A DNA stretch of 16,035 nucleotides, from contig JAEYSR010000071.1 in assembly GCA_023434535.1 (NCBI GenBank), positions 1 to 16,035 on the forward strand. The letters run 5' to 3'. This document shows positions 1 through 7,440 of this stretch, one piece after another. This stretch comes from Actinomycetes bacterium. GTDB lineage: Bacteria > Actinomycetota > Acidimicrobiia > Acidimicrobiales > Microtrichaceae. Within the stretch, counting starts at the first letter, position 1. Every line of letters begins with the position of its first letter. The notes beneath the pieces are model-generated. The model had not been told where the DNA came from. It was given only the letters and a program-made list of their open reading frames with translations, and did not search any database. The position numbers and the translations under genes were made by a program.

Positions 1-417
1 GTTGTGCTCGCCGCACTCGGCGGTGACCCGGAGGACCAGCGACGAGGTGTCCTCGGCCTGCTCGACCTCGTGCAACGAGGCTCGCTCTCGATCGAGCACT
101 TTCGCATCGCGGCCGAGGCGCTCAGGATCGGCGGCATCGTGTCGTTGGCTCGCCTTTCGAAGGGCCTCGAACAAGCCTTCGAGGCGGGTGGCCTGGCCGA
201 CCTGTGGTCGGTCGCACTGTGCGTCGCAGCGGACGCGGTACAGCACAAGCCGCTTCCCAGCGGCCTCCCGGACCTCCTTCGTCTGCTCGTCGCGTACCTT
301 CCCGAGGTACCCGATCGAGAGATGCCGGTCGAGATCGCAGCACTGGCCGCGGCGAAGGGCACGACCAAGAGCCATGCGGAAGCGCGAGCGCTGATCGCAG
401 CTGCGGAGGCGTTGTGA
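1..417 (+). CDS. DUF6493-like helical-repeat protein, C-terminal fragment (5' end outside window)
   Basis: The reading frame is open from the first base, so only the last 138 residues are visible. They are almost entirely alpha-helical in character, with leucine/alanine-rich helices separated by short turns, consistent with a HEAT-like repeat scaffold. The C-terminal stretch carries KGTTKSHAEARALI, which closely matches KGSTKALREARRLI at the C-terminus of the 559-aa protein encoded at 4670-6349. The TGA stop overlaps the GTG start of the SWIM-domain gene (GTGA), indicating translational coupling. From knowledge of such loci, a long DUF6493-type protein next to a SWIM protein usually belongs to a cluster with a MoxR AAA+ ATPase and a VWA protein. 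Those would lie upstream. The family name is from memory of its features; function is unknown. Confidence 0.75.
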   Translation, partial: VVLAALGGDPEDQRRGVLGLLDLVQRGSLSIEHFRIAAEALRIGGIVSLARLSKGLEQAFEAGGLADLWSVALCVAADAVQHKPLPSGLPDLLRLLVAYLPEVPDREMPVEIAALAAAKGTTKSHAEARALIAAAEAL

Positions 418-1754
418 ACAGCTACGCCTCCGCGTCGCAGCTCATTGACCGTCCCGGTCGCCAGGTCCTCGACCTGGCGACGGCGCTCGGTCGCACGCCG
501 ACAGGTCTGGTCGACCATCCTGAGTTCTTCGAGGGTCTCCTCGCCTATCCCGATGTCGCCGCCGCGGCGCTGCTGACAATCGCTGACGTCGCGGCGAAGC
601 GCTACGCCGACCTCGGGCAGGCGGCGATGATCGCCGGTCTCGACCCGGTCGTCACGTCGGGCGGCGACCGACTTCGCTTCGAGTCCTTCTCCGCCTGCAA
701 CGGCGTCTACGCCCGGTTCGACCTACTCCCGGATGGCATCGACACCGGCCGCGTCAGCCCAGGCACCACCAACGTCGACTTCAACCAACCACTGAGGTTC
801 GCACTCGCCAACATCGGGCGAGGCGAACTCCTCCACCTCGGAGTCGGTGCCGAGGGCCTGCGCGTCGCCACCCTCGACGAGCATCACATCGAGCGGCCGG
901 TCCAGCTCCCCGACCGATGGATCCGAGGCTTGGCCGAGACTCCTCTGCTGCTGCAGGAGGTGACGCACCGGGCATCTGTGCAGGGACCGAGGATCACCAA
1001 GCTGCTCGTCGACCTACCGGTCGGGGAGGGTCCCGGACCCACCGCGTTCCTGCGAGCGACGCCGCGAGGCATCCGAGCGATTCCGCTCGAAAGCCCCGAC
1101 ACCGTGCGCGTCGCGGGCACTGCTCGGCTCGGAGCGGCTCGGCGCATCAGCCGGTTCGCTAGAAGGCTCGACATCTACGCCGGTCCCCATGGCACGAGTG
1201 CCTGGAACTTCGAGCTGCCAGGCGGCCGTGTGTTGCTATTTCTCACGCCGTCCCCCTGGAGAGGGTTCTCCGGCGAAGGCTCCCTGCTCAAGCTGCTGAC
1301 AGCGGACCGCAGCGAGCAACACGCGCACACGGTCCTACAACAGCTGAACTGGGCCCAACAGATCGAAACCGCGTCGCTCGCTCGCGCGACCGGTCTGGAC
1401 AGCGCCGACGTCGACAGCGGGCTGGCCTGGCTCGCGGCCTCCGGGAAGGTGGGATTCGACGTCGCAGGGCAGCATTGGTTCCACCGCGAGCTACCGCTCG
1501 ATACCAGGGACGCCCTCGTCCGCAGGAACCCCCGTCTGAGCGGCGCTCGACGGCTCGAAGAAGCCGGCGCAGTCAGCGGCGGCCCGATCACCTGGCACGT
1601 GGAGAGCAGCGAATCGACCTACGTCGTCACCAACGAGGGCCGCAACCGCAACCGCTGCACCTGCGCGTGGGAGCGAGAGCACCATGGGCAGCGAGGACCG
1701 TGCAAGCACATCCTCGCGGTCCTTCTCGCCACCAAGAACGACACGCGGCCATGA
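414..1754 (+). CDS. SWIM zinc-finger domain protein
   Basis: This is a 446-aa protein. The C-terminus holds a clear SWIM motif CxCx12CxH: Cys415, Cys417, Cys430 and His432, just before a short LAVLLA helix. SWIM domains bind zinc and are thought to mediate DNA or protein binding. The stretch at about residues 113-135 (VSPGTTNVDFN then LRFALANI) resembles conserved N-terminal parts of actinobacterial SWIM proteins of this size. Residues about 300-400 look like a small helical or winged-helix module. GTG 414 is chosen because it overlaps the upstream stop as GTGA; the frame stays open farther upstream, but only as an arginine-rich shadow of the preceding gene. The E. coli yehLMPQ cluster contains a comparable SWIM protein (YehQ) with a MoxR ATPase and a VWA protein. 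Exact role unknown; a conflict or stress function is inference. Confidence 0.9.
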   Translation: MNSYASASQLIDRPGRQVLDLATALGRTPTGLVDHPEFFEGLLAYPDVAAAALLTIADVAAKRYADLGQAAMIAGLDPVVTSGGDRLRFESFSACNGVYARFDLLPDGIDTGRVSPGTTNVDFNQPLRFALANIGRGELLHLGVGAEGLRVATLDEHHIERPVQLPDRWIRGLAETPLLLQEVTHRASVQGPRITKLLVDLPVGEGPGPTAFLRATPRGIRAIPLESPDTVRVAGTARLGAARRISRFARRLDIYAGPHGTSAWNFELPGGRVLLFLTPSPWRGFSGEGSLLKLLTADRSEQHAHTVLQQLNWAQQIETASLARATGLDSADVDSGLAWLAASGKVGFDVAGQHWFHRELPLDTRDALVRRNPRLSGARRLEEAGAVSGGPITWHVESSESTYVVTNEGRNRNRCTCAWEREHHGQRGPCKHILAVLLATKNDTRP

Positions 1755-1773
1755 TTTCGTCGTCATTCCAGCG

Positions 1774-1779
1774 CTACGT
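1774..1779 (+). promoter_or_regulatory. Candidate -10 box TACGTT upstream of the 1862 gene
   Basis: A TANNNT hexamer lies 20 bases after the SWIM gene stop. A transcript starting about 7 bases later would have a leader of roughly 75 bases before ATG 1862. It is a single short motif without an obvious -35 box, so support is weak. Confidence 0.25.
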
Positions 1780-1861
1780 TGCGTCACTTGCTGGCGGGTA
1801 GTGGCGCCTGACCGGCGTTGTGGGGCATCTCAGTGGACGTCCGGCGGACCAAGCTGGATGG

Positions 1862-2221
1862 ATGGACGATGTTGTCGATCTGGACCTGGCCGTATCCGAG
1901 ATCAAGCGCCGGGCTGCGTCGTGGCGGCTGTCGGGTATCTCGGTCGGCGACGTCACGTGGCGCGAGCAAGGTGAGGGCTGGCCTCCGACCTTGAAGTCCG
2001 ATCGTTCTCAGGTGGTGGATGCCGACTCGATCGGGGTTCAGCTGCGAAAGGATCAGCAGGTGGGCGAGGTGGTGTTGTTCAAGGGTGGATGGTGTGACGT
2101 CGCGTATTGGAGCGGGGAACAGGACAGCGAGCCAATGCAGGACACTCCGGGGTATCCCGGCACGCTCACGGTTGAGAGCTTCGGCGGCGTGCTCGACCGT
2201 CTCGCCGCCCAGTTCAGGTAG
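1862..2221 (+). CDS. Small acidic cytosolic protein, immunity-protein-like (unknown)
   Basis: This encodes 119 aa from ATG 1862; an in-frame GTG at 1820 would add 14 residues of poorer coding character. The protein has no signal peptide or membrane segment. It opens with an amphipathic helix (DLAVSEIKRRAASW), continues with alternating beta-type segments (VGEVVLFKGGWCDVAYW), and ends in a helix (FGGVLDRLAAQF). The GGWxDVxYW plus acidic-tail pattern resembles small proteins found as orphan immunity-type genes near polymorphic-toxin loci, but I cannot name a family. It follows the SWIM gene by 107 bases on the same strand. No good Shine-Dalgarno sequence precedes either start, so the start is uncertain. 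Confidence 0.7.
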   Translation: MDDVVDLDLAVSEIKRRAASWRLSGISVGDVTWREQGEGWPPTLKSDRSQVVDADSIGVQLRKDQQVGEVVLFKGGWCDVAYWSGEQDSEPMQDTPGYPGTLTVESFGGVLDRLAAQFR

Positions 2222-2289
2222 CGATGCCGTGTCCCCGAGGTGCTGTTCGCGGGCAGGTAGCGGGACGGCCTGTGGCGGCGAATGTGCAG

Positions 2290-2646
2290 TCAGGCGGTGG
2301 TGACCAGCACGTAGACCGCCGACGCGACCGGCCCTCCGTCTGCGGAGAGCAGCGGTGGCCGTCCGGACCAGTTCGCCCGTATCTCTTTCGCGAGGACGTC
2401 GACCAGCTCTCTGACGGCAGCGACCTCGTCCTGCGAGGCCTCGCTCGCCCCGTACCCCTCTTCCGGAAGCAGCGCCATCACTCCCGCAGAGACGACCTGG
2501 CGTTCGGGCCGGCTCGGATTGTCCATCTCGTCGATGAGGACGCATTCCAGGGCATCGAAGGCGTTGGCTCCTGCCACGCCGACTGCCTCTCGTGCGCATC
2601 GCTCGAACGCCGCCTGCACCCAGCCCGGTATCGGCTGTCCGTCCAT
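2290..2646 (-). CDS. Hypothetical protein, 118 aa
   Basis: I do not recognise this family. The frame begins at ATG 2646 and shows the high GC third-position usage of its neighbours, whereas the overlapping frames are arginine-rich. The protein is predicted soluble: an N-terminal helix (WVQAAFERCAREAVGV), a middle section around CVLIDEMD, a central helix (EVAAVRELVDVLAKEIRANW) and a short beta-type tail (ASAVYVLVTTA). It follows the DUF6896-like gene by 76 bases on the same strand, so it may be the last gene of that run. A degenerate -10-like CACGAT lies 7 bases before the ATG, which would allow independent leaderless transcription, but the first base departs from consensus. It ends 68 bases from the convergent 1862-2221 gene. 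Confidence 0.65.
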   Translation of the reverse strand: MDGQPIPGWVQAAFERCAREAVGVAGANAFDALECVLIDEMDNPSRPERQVVSAGVMALLPEEGYGASEASQDEVAAVRELVDVLAKEIRANWSGRPPLLSADGGPVASAVYVLVTTA

Positions 2647-2722
2647 GCCGTTGATCGTGGCACGCCCGGGCGGAGCGACGGCACGTAGCGCCAGGTCTCT
2701 CCCCGGTCCTTCGGGGGCCGAG

Positions 2723-3166
2723 TCATGCGTCGTCTGAGGCCGTCGGCGGCGTGACCAGACGCTCTTGAACGTGAAACTTGCCAGGGTGGGCCTGCGTCAG
2801 CACCCCTGTGGCACACAGCTCCATGAGCGCGTCATCGAGTTCGCTGTCCTGGAAGGAGTCGAGTCCGAGGCTTCGGGCGAAGTCGCGCACTCGCCAGCGA
2901 TCGAAGGTTGCTCGACCTTCACGGTCCCAGTCGAAGTCGATCTCGGCACCAGAATCGAGTTCGACTCGGCAGCCGACTCCGTGCAGCTTGAAGCTGCCCA
3001 CACCTGGGATTTCTCCCATTCGGGACCGGGAACCCGATGAGTCCCTTGCCGTCAGCGGCGCCCACAGGTCAGCTCTGGAGATCTCGGTCGTCGTTGCTCG
3101 AAGAGCACGGAGGAAGACGGCCAGCTCAGCGACGAAGGCCAGCACGACGTCAATCGGTTTCGACAT
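2723..3166 (-). CDS. DUF6896-like domain protein
   Basis: This encodes 147 aa from ATG 3166. The frame is open to 3262, but the extra N-terminus overlaps the upstream gene deeply and lacks coding character. A hydrophobic N-terminal helix (VVLAFVAELAVFLRAL) is followed by a central beta-rich segment with the run FKLHGVGCRVEL, then DFDWDREG and FDRWRV. The HGxGCxVEL / DFDW / FDxWR arrangement is what I associate with DUF6896 (from memory, not searched). The C-terminus is a short helical module ending TPPTASDDA. The start lies inside the 3' end of the membrane-protein gene on the same strand (17-base overlap, 3150-3166), implying translational coupling. Function unknown; such small single-domain proteins often occur as immunity-type genes, which is inference here. 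Confidence 0.7.
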   Translation of the reverse strand: MSKPIDVVLAFVAELAVFLRALRATTTEISRADLWAPLTARDSSGSRSRMGEIPGVGSFKLHGVGCRVELDSGAEIDFDWDREGRATFDRWRVRDFARSLGLDSFQDSELDDALMELCATGVLTQAHPGKFHVQERLVTPPTASDDA

Positions 3167-3731
3167 GGTGTGACGATGCTCCGACAAACGAGTAGTCCGC
3201 TCTAATCCGTTGACTGACCTCCCGGCTGCCGTCGCTGTAGGTGATGTCGATCCCGGTGACATTCACCGGCCCCTCGGCAAGAGGTACCAGGACGAGCATC
3301 AAGTACGAGTCCTCGTGGAGCGAGGACAGATCGAGTCCGTCGACGCTCTGGGTGCTGCACCAGCGTTGGATGTCGGCGACGCCCACGCCCAGCAGCCCCA
3401 TGCCCGGGGCCGGGGTGCATGCGACCACCTCGGACGCCACGGCAACCGATCCTCCCGTGGTGACTGGGGCAGCGTCGAGCACCGTCACACGCGGCAGCTC
3501 CGTCGCCAACGCCACCAGGAACGTCTCGCCGACCGGCACAGGCAAGGATGATGAAGCCCCGCCGATACCCGGCGGAAACGCATCGGGTGCAGGTGTCGAG
3601 TCGACGACCAGGAGCGCAGCCGCAACCGCTGTGATCACTGCGGCGGCTCCGCTCGCGAGGAGCGGCCATCGTCGCTTCGGCCGTGGGCGCACCTTGGATG
3701 CCTCGACCACTGGTGCAGCTGTGAGTGTCAT
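3150..3731 (-). CDS. Single-pass membrane protein with extracytoplasmic domain
   Basis: This encodes 193 aa from ATG 3731. The start is supported by an AAGGAG Shine-Dalgarno sequence six bases upstream, preferred over the in-frame GTG at 3749. A short cytosolic N-terminus ends in a basic patch (RPRPKRRW, residues 15-22), followed by one membrane helix at about 23-43 and a roughly 150-residue outside domain. That domain begins with a Pro/Ala/Ser-rich linker and has two cysteines (VVACTPAP and QRWCSTQ) that could form a disulfide. It then shows beta-rich character (SYLMLVLVPL, NVTGIDITYSDGS). I do not recognise the family. Its 3' end overlaps the DUF6896-like gene by 17 bases, so the two are almost certainly co-expressed. 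Confidence 0.75.
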   Translation of the reverse strand: MTLTAAPVVEASKVRPRPKRRWPLLASGAAAVITAVAAALLVVDSTPAPDAFPPGIGGASSSLPVPVGETFLVALATELPRVTVLDAAPVTTGGSVAVASEVVACTPAPGMGLLGVGVADIQRWCSTQSVDGLDLSSLHEDSYLMLVLVPLAEGPVNVTGIDITYSDGSREVSQRIRADYSFVGASSHHVETD

Positions 3732-3879
3732 GGCGACTCCTTCCCGCACGACAGCATGCCGGAGATCCGATCCGTGGGACTCGTTGCTTGGTCCGGGAAG
3801 CGACCTGGCCTGGACGTTCCGAATGGGGCCAAGGGCGAGACGGCAAGCAAAGCCGGTTCAGAGCTCGTCTCCGTGATGG

Positions 3880-4341
3880 TCAGCCCCTGGCCCGGCAGCC
3901 GAAGCTCAGCGCCGACCCGACCTCGAACACGTCATGGCCGGTGATGGTCCGAAACCCGTTCTCGTCCTCGATCCGTAGCTTGCTGACGAAGCTCAGGTCT
4001 GCGGCGTCGCTCGACACAGCTCGGAGGCTGCCATTGATGAAGACCCAGGTCTCGGCGCTCTCGAGCCTCTCACCCTGTTCATCGAGCACGTCGGCTACCA
4101 CGACGCGGTACGGGCCGTCTTTGTAGGTGTGGGCCGCGTCGAGGGCCCGCGCGTCACCTTTGAGTACCCCGGCAATTGCGGTGACATCGGCCGGGTCGGC
4201 GTCGATGCACGGGAGCTCGGGCCTCGTCCTGGTCGGCGCTTGCGCGATTGTTGTCGGTGACGTCTCGCTGTCGGTGGTGCAGGCAGCGAGCACGAGCAGG
4301 GTGGTCACGGCCAGGATGGCCGCAGGGGCGGTTCGCTTCAT
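3880..4341 (-). CDS. Predicted lipoprotein, 153 aa
   Basis: The start ATG 4341 is set by a purine-rich Shine-Dalgarno sequence (AGGGAGAGGA) just upstream. The N-terminus is a classic lipoprotein signal: MKRT, a hydrophobic core, and lipobox LAAC with Cys21. A Thr/Ser-rich linker follows, then a mature domain with LPCIDADPADVTAIAGVLKGDA, which looks helical, and beta-type repeats (YRVVVADVL, TWVFINGSLRAVSS, KLRIEDENGFRTITG). Two further cysteines sit at each end of the mature domain (PCIDAD and SFGCRARG) and may pair. No family recognised. It sits 148 bases upstream of the membrane-protein gene on the same strand and may share its transcript, although that gene has its own strong ribosome site. 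Confidence 0.8.
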   Translation of the reverse strand: MKRTAPAAILAVTTLLVLAACTTDSETSPTTIAQAPTRTRPELPCIDADPADVTAIAGVLKGDARALDAAHTYKDGPYRVVVADVLDEQGERLESAETWVFINGSLRAVSSDAADLSFVSKLRIEDENGFRTITGHDVFEVGSALSFGCRARG

Positions 4342-4374
4342 CGGGTTCCTCTCCCTGGCCCGGGTAAGTCTTTC

Positions 4375-4388
4375 GCGATCCGGATCGC
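4375..4388. promoter_or_regulatory. 14-bp perfect palindrome, possible operator
   Basis: GCGATCCGGATCGC reads identically on both strands and lies in the upstream region of the lipoprotein gene at 4341. It could be an operator for a dimeric regulator. In GC-rich DNA a chance palindrome of this length is possible, and no second copy is seen in the window. Confidence 0.25.
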
Positions 4389-4628
4389 TACTGCTGCCGA
4401 TGCGGATGACCGTCGCAGACCGACAGGCGCGATCGGGTCGTCGAGCGGGCATCCGGGCCGGCAGATGACCGATCAGGGCACGGACTGATTGCTACTCATC
4501 GACGGCGACCTGATTCGGCTCGAGCCTACGCAACGGGCAATCCCTCCGAGATGGAGAGCCGGTGTGCGATCGGCGGATCCGGGAGGCGGCCGCAGCCAAG
4601 TCGCGGAGTCGATTCATAGGCCGGTCGG

Positions 4629-4661
4629 TACCGTCATCTGTGATCCCGCAGCCAAAAGGAG
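4629..4661 (+). promoter_or_regulatory. -10 box and Shine-Dalgarno sequence of the 4670 gene
   Basis: TACCGT at 4629-4634 would place the transcript start near 4641. AAAAGGAG at 4654-4661, eight bases before GTG 4670, is a strong ribosome site and decides the start. Unlike many small genes in this window, this gene is predicted to have a short leader. Confidence 0.55.
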
Positions 4662-4669
4662 CAGATGTT

Positions 4670-6349
4670 GTGAGCGACGGACTCGCGTTGGTGCGGTTCG
4701 CCGATGGAGAGGTTCGGGTTGCGTACTTCGCGTCCGACCCTGGCTACGTCGTGCCACTGCTCTTTGCCGTCGAGGACGCTCATCGCGTGATGGCCGCTGG
4801 ACCCGAGCGAATCGCAGAGTTGGCGGATCTCGCCGCTTCGTCCCCTCAACCCACGGATGCAGAGTCAGTGTCCATCGTCATTCTCTACGGCGAAGAACGG
4901 TCGTGGGATGGATCTGCATCGCGGTCCGCCGGCTTGCTGATCGACGGAACGGGCCCGGAGATCATCGACGCCGACACGATGGGCATCGTGGTCGGTCTTC
5001 CGGCTTGGGCTGAGTCGTGGGACTCCGATGTGATCTTCGCTGCGGATGAGGACGAACTCGTTCACCCGGCGGCTCAAGAGTTCCTGGCGCTCATGCCGGC
5101 GCCATCAGAGTCGGTTCCGAGAGCCTTGGTGCACGACGAGATGTTCATGGATGCGGCGGAGTCAGTCATGGCTGGCAGCATCGATGGGCTTGTGTTCGAG
5201 CGCATGCTCGAGGGGCTTCTTCAACGGGCCGGGGACGATCCGGAGCAGCTTCGTCGCCGATTGCGGCGGATCCTTCCGACGGTTGAGAACCGACTCCGGT
5301 CAGGGGACTACATGGTGTCGTTCGCAGCCAACGGCGTACGAGAACTCCTTGCCCATCCACTCAACAACAACCACCTGGAGTACGCCGACGGCAAGGATGA
5401 CCTGGACGGGCCCGGCCTACCGACACCTCGCTACCTTCTCGAGCATCGCGGCCAGGAGATCATGGTTCGGCTTCGATCTCGACAGCCGGTACCCCTCCTG
5501 TCGATGCCGACCGAACCGTCCGGCCGGATTGCCCCCGCGATTCTCGACAACCGGCTTGAGGAGGTTCCCGATCTGACCAACTCGCAACGCGACCTCATCG
5601 TCGCGGAGTTGCGGGCTGGCCGCCGCGCCACCACCGAGCCCGTGTACCCGGACTGGTTCTCCGCGACGACCTATCGGTCGCTCGCGACATTTCCGCCGAC
5701 CTGGATGCAGGTGTTGGCGTCAGAAGAGTTCGCCGTCGTTCGCACTACCAGACTCGCAGGGAGTGTGTACCCCCTCATGTGGCCGCACGACCCAGCACGG
5801 GGAATAGCGTCCATGTTGGCCCCCCTGGTCGGTGACCTCAATCGCTCGCCCTCCTGGTCTGGCCCCGCCTTCCTCGGCGGATTCTGCGCCTGGCTTGCCA
5901 CAGCAGATGTACCCGTCACCGAGGCCGGAGCCATCACCTGTGCCCTCGGTATCAGCGCCCGGGCCGAGCTGAACTCGACGCCCGCTCTCACACTTCTCAG
6001 CGCGCGAGCTGACGATCCGCGGTGGGTTGCCGAATGGATCCCCCGGGCTCTCGCACTCCTCATCAGCACCGACACGGCCAAAGTTCGCCGCCTCTGCGAC
6101 AACCTCGGTCGATGGATCGACACAGACGCAGACGTCGTGCTCAACGCTTCGCTTGCCCTCATCGCTCAATTGGCGACGGCCGGACGCAACGATCTCCACG
6201 TTGTCATCACGCTCGCCGCTGACGCCGCTCAGGCCGCTGGACCGACGGTGACGGTGCCCCCGCCGGCACTTGTTGAACTCGCCAACACCAAGGGGAGCAC
6301 CAAGGCTCTCAGGGAAGCTCGCCGACTCATCTCATTGCTCGCCCAGTAG
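4670..6349 (+). CDS. DUF6493-related helical-repeat protein with a distinct N-terminal domain
   Basis: This encodes 559 aa from GTG 4670, fixed by AAAAGGAG eight bases upstream; the frame is open to 4562 but that extension is unsupported. Residues 1 to about 185 form a mixed alpha/beta domain (GLALVRFADGEVRVAYF, SVSIVILYGEE) that I do not recognise. From about 190 onward it is helical and repeat-like. Residues 276-283 (LLSMPTEP, then GRIAPAILDNRLEEV) match a pattern I associate with DUF6493-type proteins, and the C-terminus (KGSTKALREARRLI) matches the partial gene at 1-417. No SWIM or ATPase gene adjoins it, so it looks like a detached paralogue. No signal peptide or membrane segment. Role unknown; a scaffold function is inference. 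Confidence 0.8.
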   Translation: MSDGLALVRFADGEVRVAYFASDPGYVVPLLFAVEDAHRVMAAGPERIAELADLAASSPQPTDAESVSIVILYGEERSWDGSASRSAGLLIDGTGPEIIDADTMGIVVGLPAWAESWDSDVIFAADEDELVHPAAQEFLALMPAPSESVPRALVHDEMFMDAAESVMAGSIDGLVFERMLEGLLQRAGDDPEQLRRRLRRILPTVENRLRSGDYMVSFAANGVRELLAHPLNNNHLEYADGKDDLDGPGLPTPRYLLEHRGQEIMVRLRSRQPVPLLSMPTEPSGRIAPAILDNRLEEVPDLTNSQRDLIVAELRAGRRATTEPVYPDWFSATTYRSLATFPPTWMQVLASEEFAVVRTTRLAGSVYPLMWPHDPARGIASMLAPLVGDLNRSPSWSGPAFLGGFCAWLATADVPVTEAGAITCALGISARAELNSTPALTLLSARADDPRWVAEWIPRALALLISTDTAKVRRLCDNLGRWIDTDADVVLNASLALIAQLATAGRNDLHVVITLAADAAQAAGPTVTVPPPALVELANTKGSTKALREARRLISLLAQ

Positions 6350-6503
6350 CGTTGCCACTCGCCGGGCACGGCCTCTCGACGCCTCCTCTCGGCAGGTGGC
6401 GGAGATGCGATTTCGCCTGCAGTGCTTCGGGTGTCTCGGCCCTGGTTGGCGGCCGCGGCTGCTCCCACTTGCAGCCCAAGCGGACACAGGTCACCCTCGG
6501 GCC

Positions 6504-6944
6504 GTGCTCCTTCGTCGGGATGACTCGGTCATCGTGTGGCCCGCGCCGGGTCTTCAACTTCTCCTTGGAGGCGGCACCGCAGCGCTGTCAGTCATCTGGC
6601 TCCTCGATGTGCTGGTCGCATCCGATGTGACGGGGCTCGCTCGCATCGTGTTCGTCGCTCTCTTCATCGCCGCAGCGTTCTTCGGACTCCGCGTGCTCAC
6701 CGCTCGGGTCCAGATCACCGCATCCGAACTCGTTGCCCATGGCGTTTGGAAGCCGCTAAGGGTCGACCTCTCGTCGGTCCGAGGCGTATCTGCGGACGGG
6801 TCTGGACTCGGGGGACCTCGAGTCGCCGTCCAGACCGACGACGGCGACGCGCTCCTGCCCATGACCTGCTGCGGCTCGGCGAAACAGCGCCAAGTGATCG
6901 CAACCGAGGTGCTCGGGGCGGTTTCGTCGGCCAGCCCAGCTTGA
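6504..6944 (+). CDS. Small membrane protein with PH-like domain
   Basis: This encodes 146 aa from GTG 6504. ATG 6405 is an in-frame alternative, but the segment between them has weak coding character. After a short N-terminal strand (SVIVWPAP) there are two membrane helices at about 16-38 and 45-63. A cytosolic domain follows with VQITASELVAHGVWKPLRVDLSSVRGV, then RVAVQTDDGDALLPMT and a final helix (QRQVIATEVLGAV). Two helices followed by short strands with a V/I-x-L-xxV-xxV centre is the layout of bacterial PH-like proteins of the CFP-6 type. The gene at 12785-13282 has the same layout. No convincing ribosome site precedes either start, so the N-terminus is uncertain. Confidence 0.7.
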   Translation: MLLRRDDSVIVWPAPGLQLLLGGGTAALSVIWLLDVLVASDVTGLARIVFVALFIAAAFFGLRVLTARVQITASELVAHGVWKPLRVDLSSVRGVSADGSGLGGPRVAVQTDDGDALLPMTCCGSAKQRQVIATEVLGAVSSASPA

Positions 6945-6979
6945 TCGAGGTTCGACCCTGGTTCGGGTTGACCCCCTCC

Positions 6980-7081
6980 CTACGCGAGCGCCTGCTTCAT
7001 CCATGTTCCGATCTCGGCCATCACAGATCGAAGCGCTGATTCGACGCGGTCGGCGGCGTGCTTCCTGGTGATGCTGACCAT
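6980..7081 (-). CDS. Candidate 33-aa ORF or frameshifted tail overlapping the DUF4870-like gene
   Basis: The frame from ATG 7081 (MVSITRKHAADR...) to the TAG at 6980-6982 overlaps the last 61 bases of the DUF4870-like gene in another frame. Its third codon positions are mostly G or C, while the overlapped gene's own tail (ASPGSTPPTASNQRFDL) is not, so the coding signal appears to switch frame here. The peptide is amphipathic helical (RVESALRSVMAEIGTWMKQALA). It may be a small translationally coupled gene with a weak AAGGCGGG ribosome site, or the true C-terminus of the upstream protein after a frameshift. Both readings are inference. Confidence 0.35.
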   Translation of the reverse strand: MVSITRKHAADRVESALRSVMAEIGTWMKQALA

Positions 7082-7440
7082 GCACCCGCCTTGTGCTGTC
7101 GGTAGATCACGACCAATCCGATCAGCGTCGCAGTCCACGTGCTCACGGCGATGCCGGCCGCCACCAAGAAGGCCCACGGGGACGGCCCGCCGCTGTCGCG
7201 GTCCAACGACGGCAGGAAGATCGCAAAGACGAAGACGGGCAGGTAGACGCCCAGGGCGACCGTCCAGAGGACCGTTGCGGCGATCGCATGTGCACGCGTC
7301 GGGGACTCCCGATGATGACGACTCATCACGAGCACGATCGCAGGCGCGACCGGACCTGTGAACAGAGCGCCGAGCCAGCAGACCAAGGGCGCAGCGATCG
7401 TGTCGGGGAACGAGTCCTGCTCCGGCTCGACAGCGGTCAT
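7021..7440 (-). CDS. DUF4870-like integral membrane protein
   Basis: This encodes 139 aa from ATG 7440, with an in-frame TGA immediately before the start. Three hydrophobic segments lie at about 15-39, 50-75 and 87-108. The first, with WLGALFTGPVAPAIVLVM followed by a charged loop (SRHHRESPTRAHA), resembles the DUF4870 pattern in which a 'P-W-L' helix is followed by an 'F-V-D/R-x-H-A' loop. DUF4870 proteins are small membrane proteins of unknown function. A TACCGT promoter and a 10-codon leaderless ORF precede it and overlap its start as ATGA. The last 20 residues have poor coding character, see the overlapping frame at 6980-7081. It is transcribed divergently from the gene at 7538. Confidence 0.7.
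   Translation of the reverse strand: MTAVEPEQDSFPDTIAAPLVCWLGALFTGPVAPAIVLVMSRHHRESPTRAHAIAATVLWTVALGVYLPVFVFAIFLPSLDRDSGGPSPWAFLVAAGIAVSTWTATLIGLVVIYRQHKAGAWSASPGSTPPTASNQRFDL

Larger units (their letters stand above)
4342..4669. other. Intergenic region between divergent genes (328 bp)
   Basis: This gap separates the minus-strand lipoprotein gene from the plus-strand 559-aa gene. It contains a perfect 14-bp palindrome at 4375-4388 (GCGATCCGGATCGC), 34 bases before the lipoprotein start, and a TACCGT -10 candidate at 4629-4634 serving the plus-strand gene. The remaining ORF extensions into it are low-quality frames. I see no RNA gene. Confidence 0.5.

Noticed and set aside
204..413. Upstream extension of the SWIM protein to 204
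   Set aside because: The extension lies wholly inside the DUF6493-like gene in another frame and is arginine/serine-rich; GTG 414 gives a standard GTGA overlap.
1784..2599. A 271-codon minus-strand frame
   Set aside because: Strongly arginine-rich with no domain-like pattern; it overlaps two better-supported genes.
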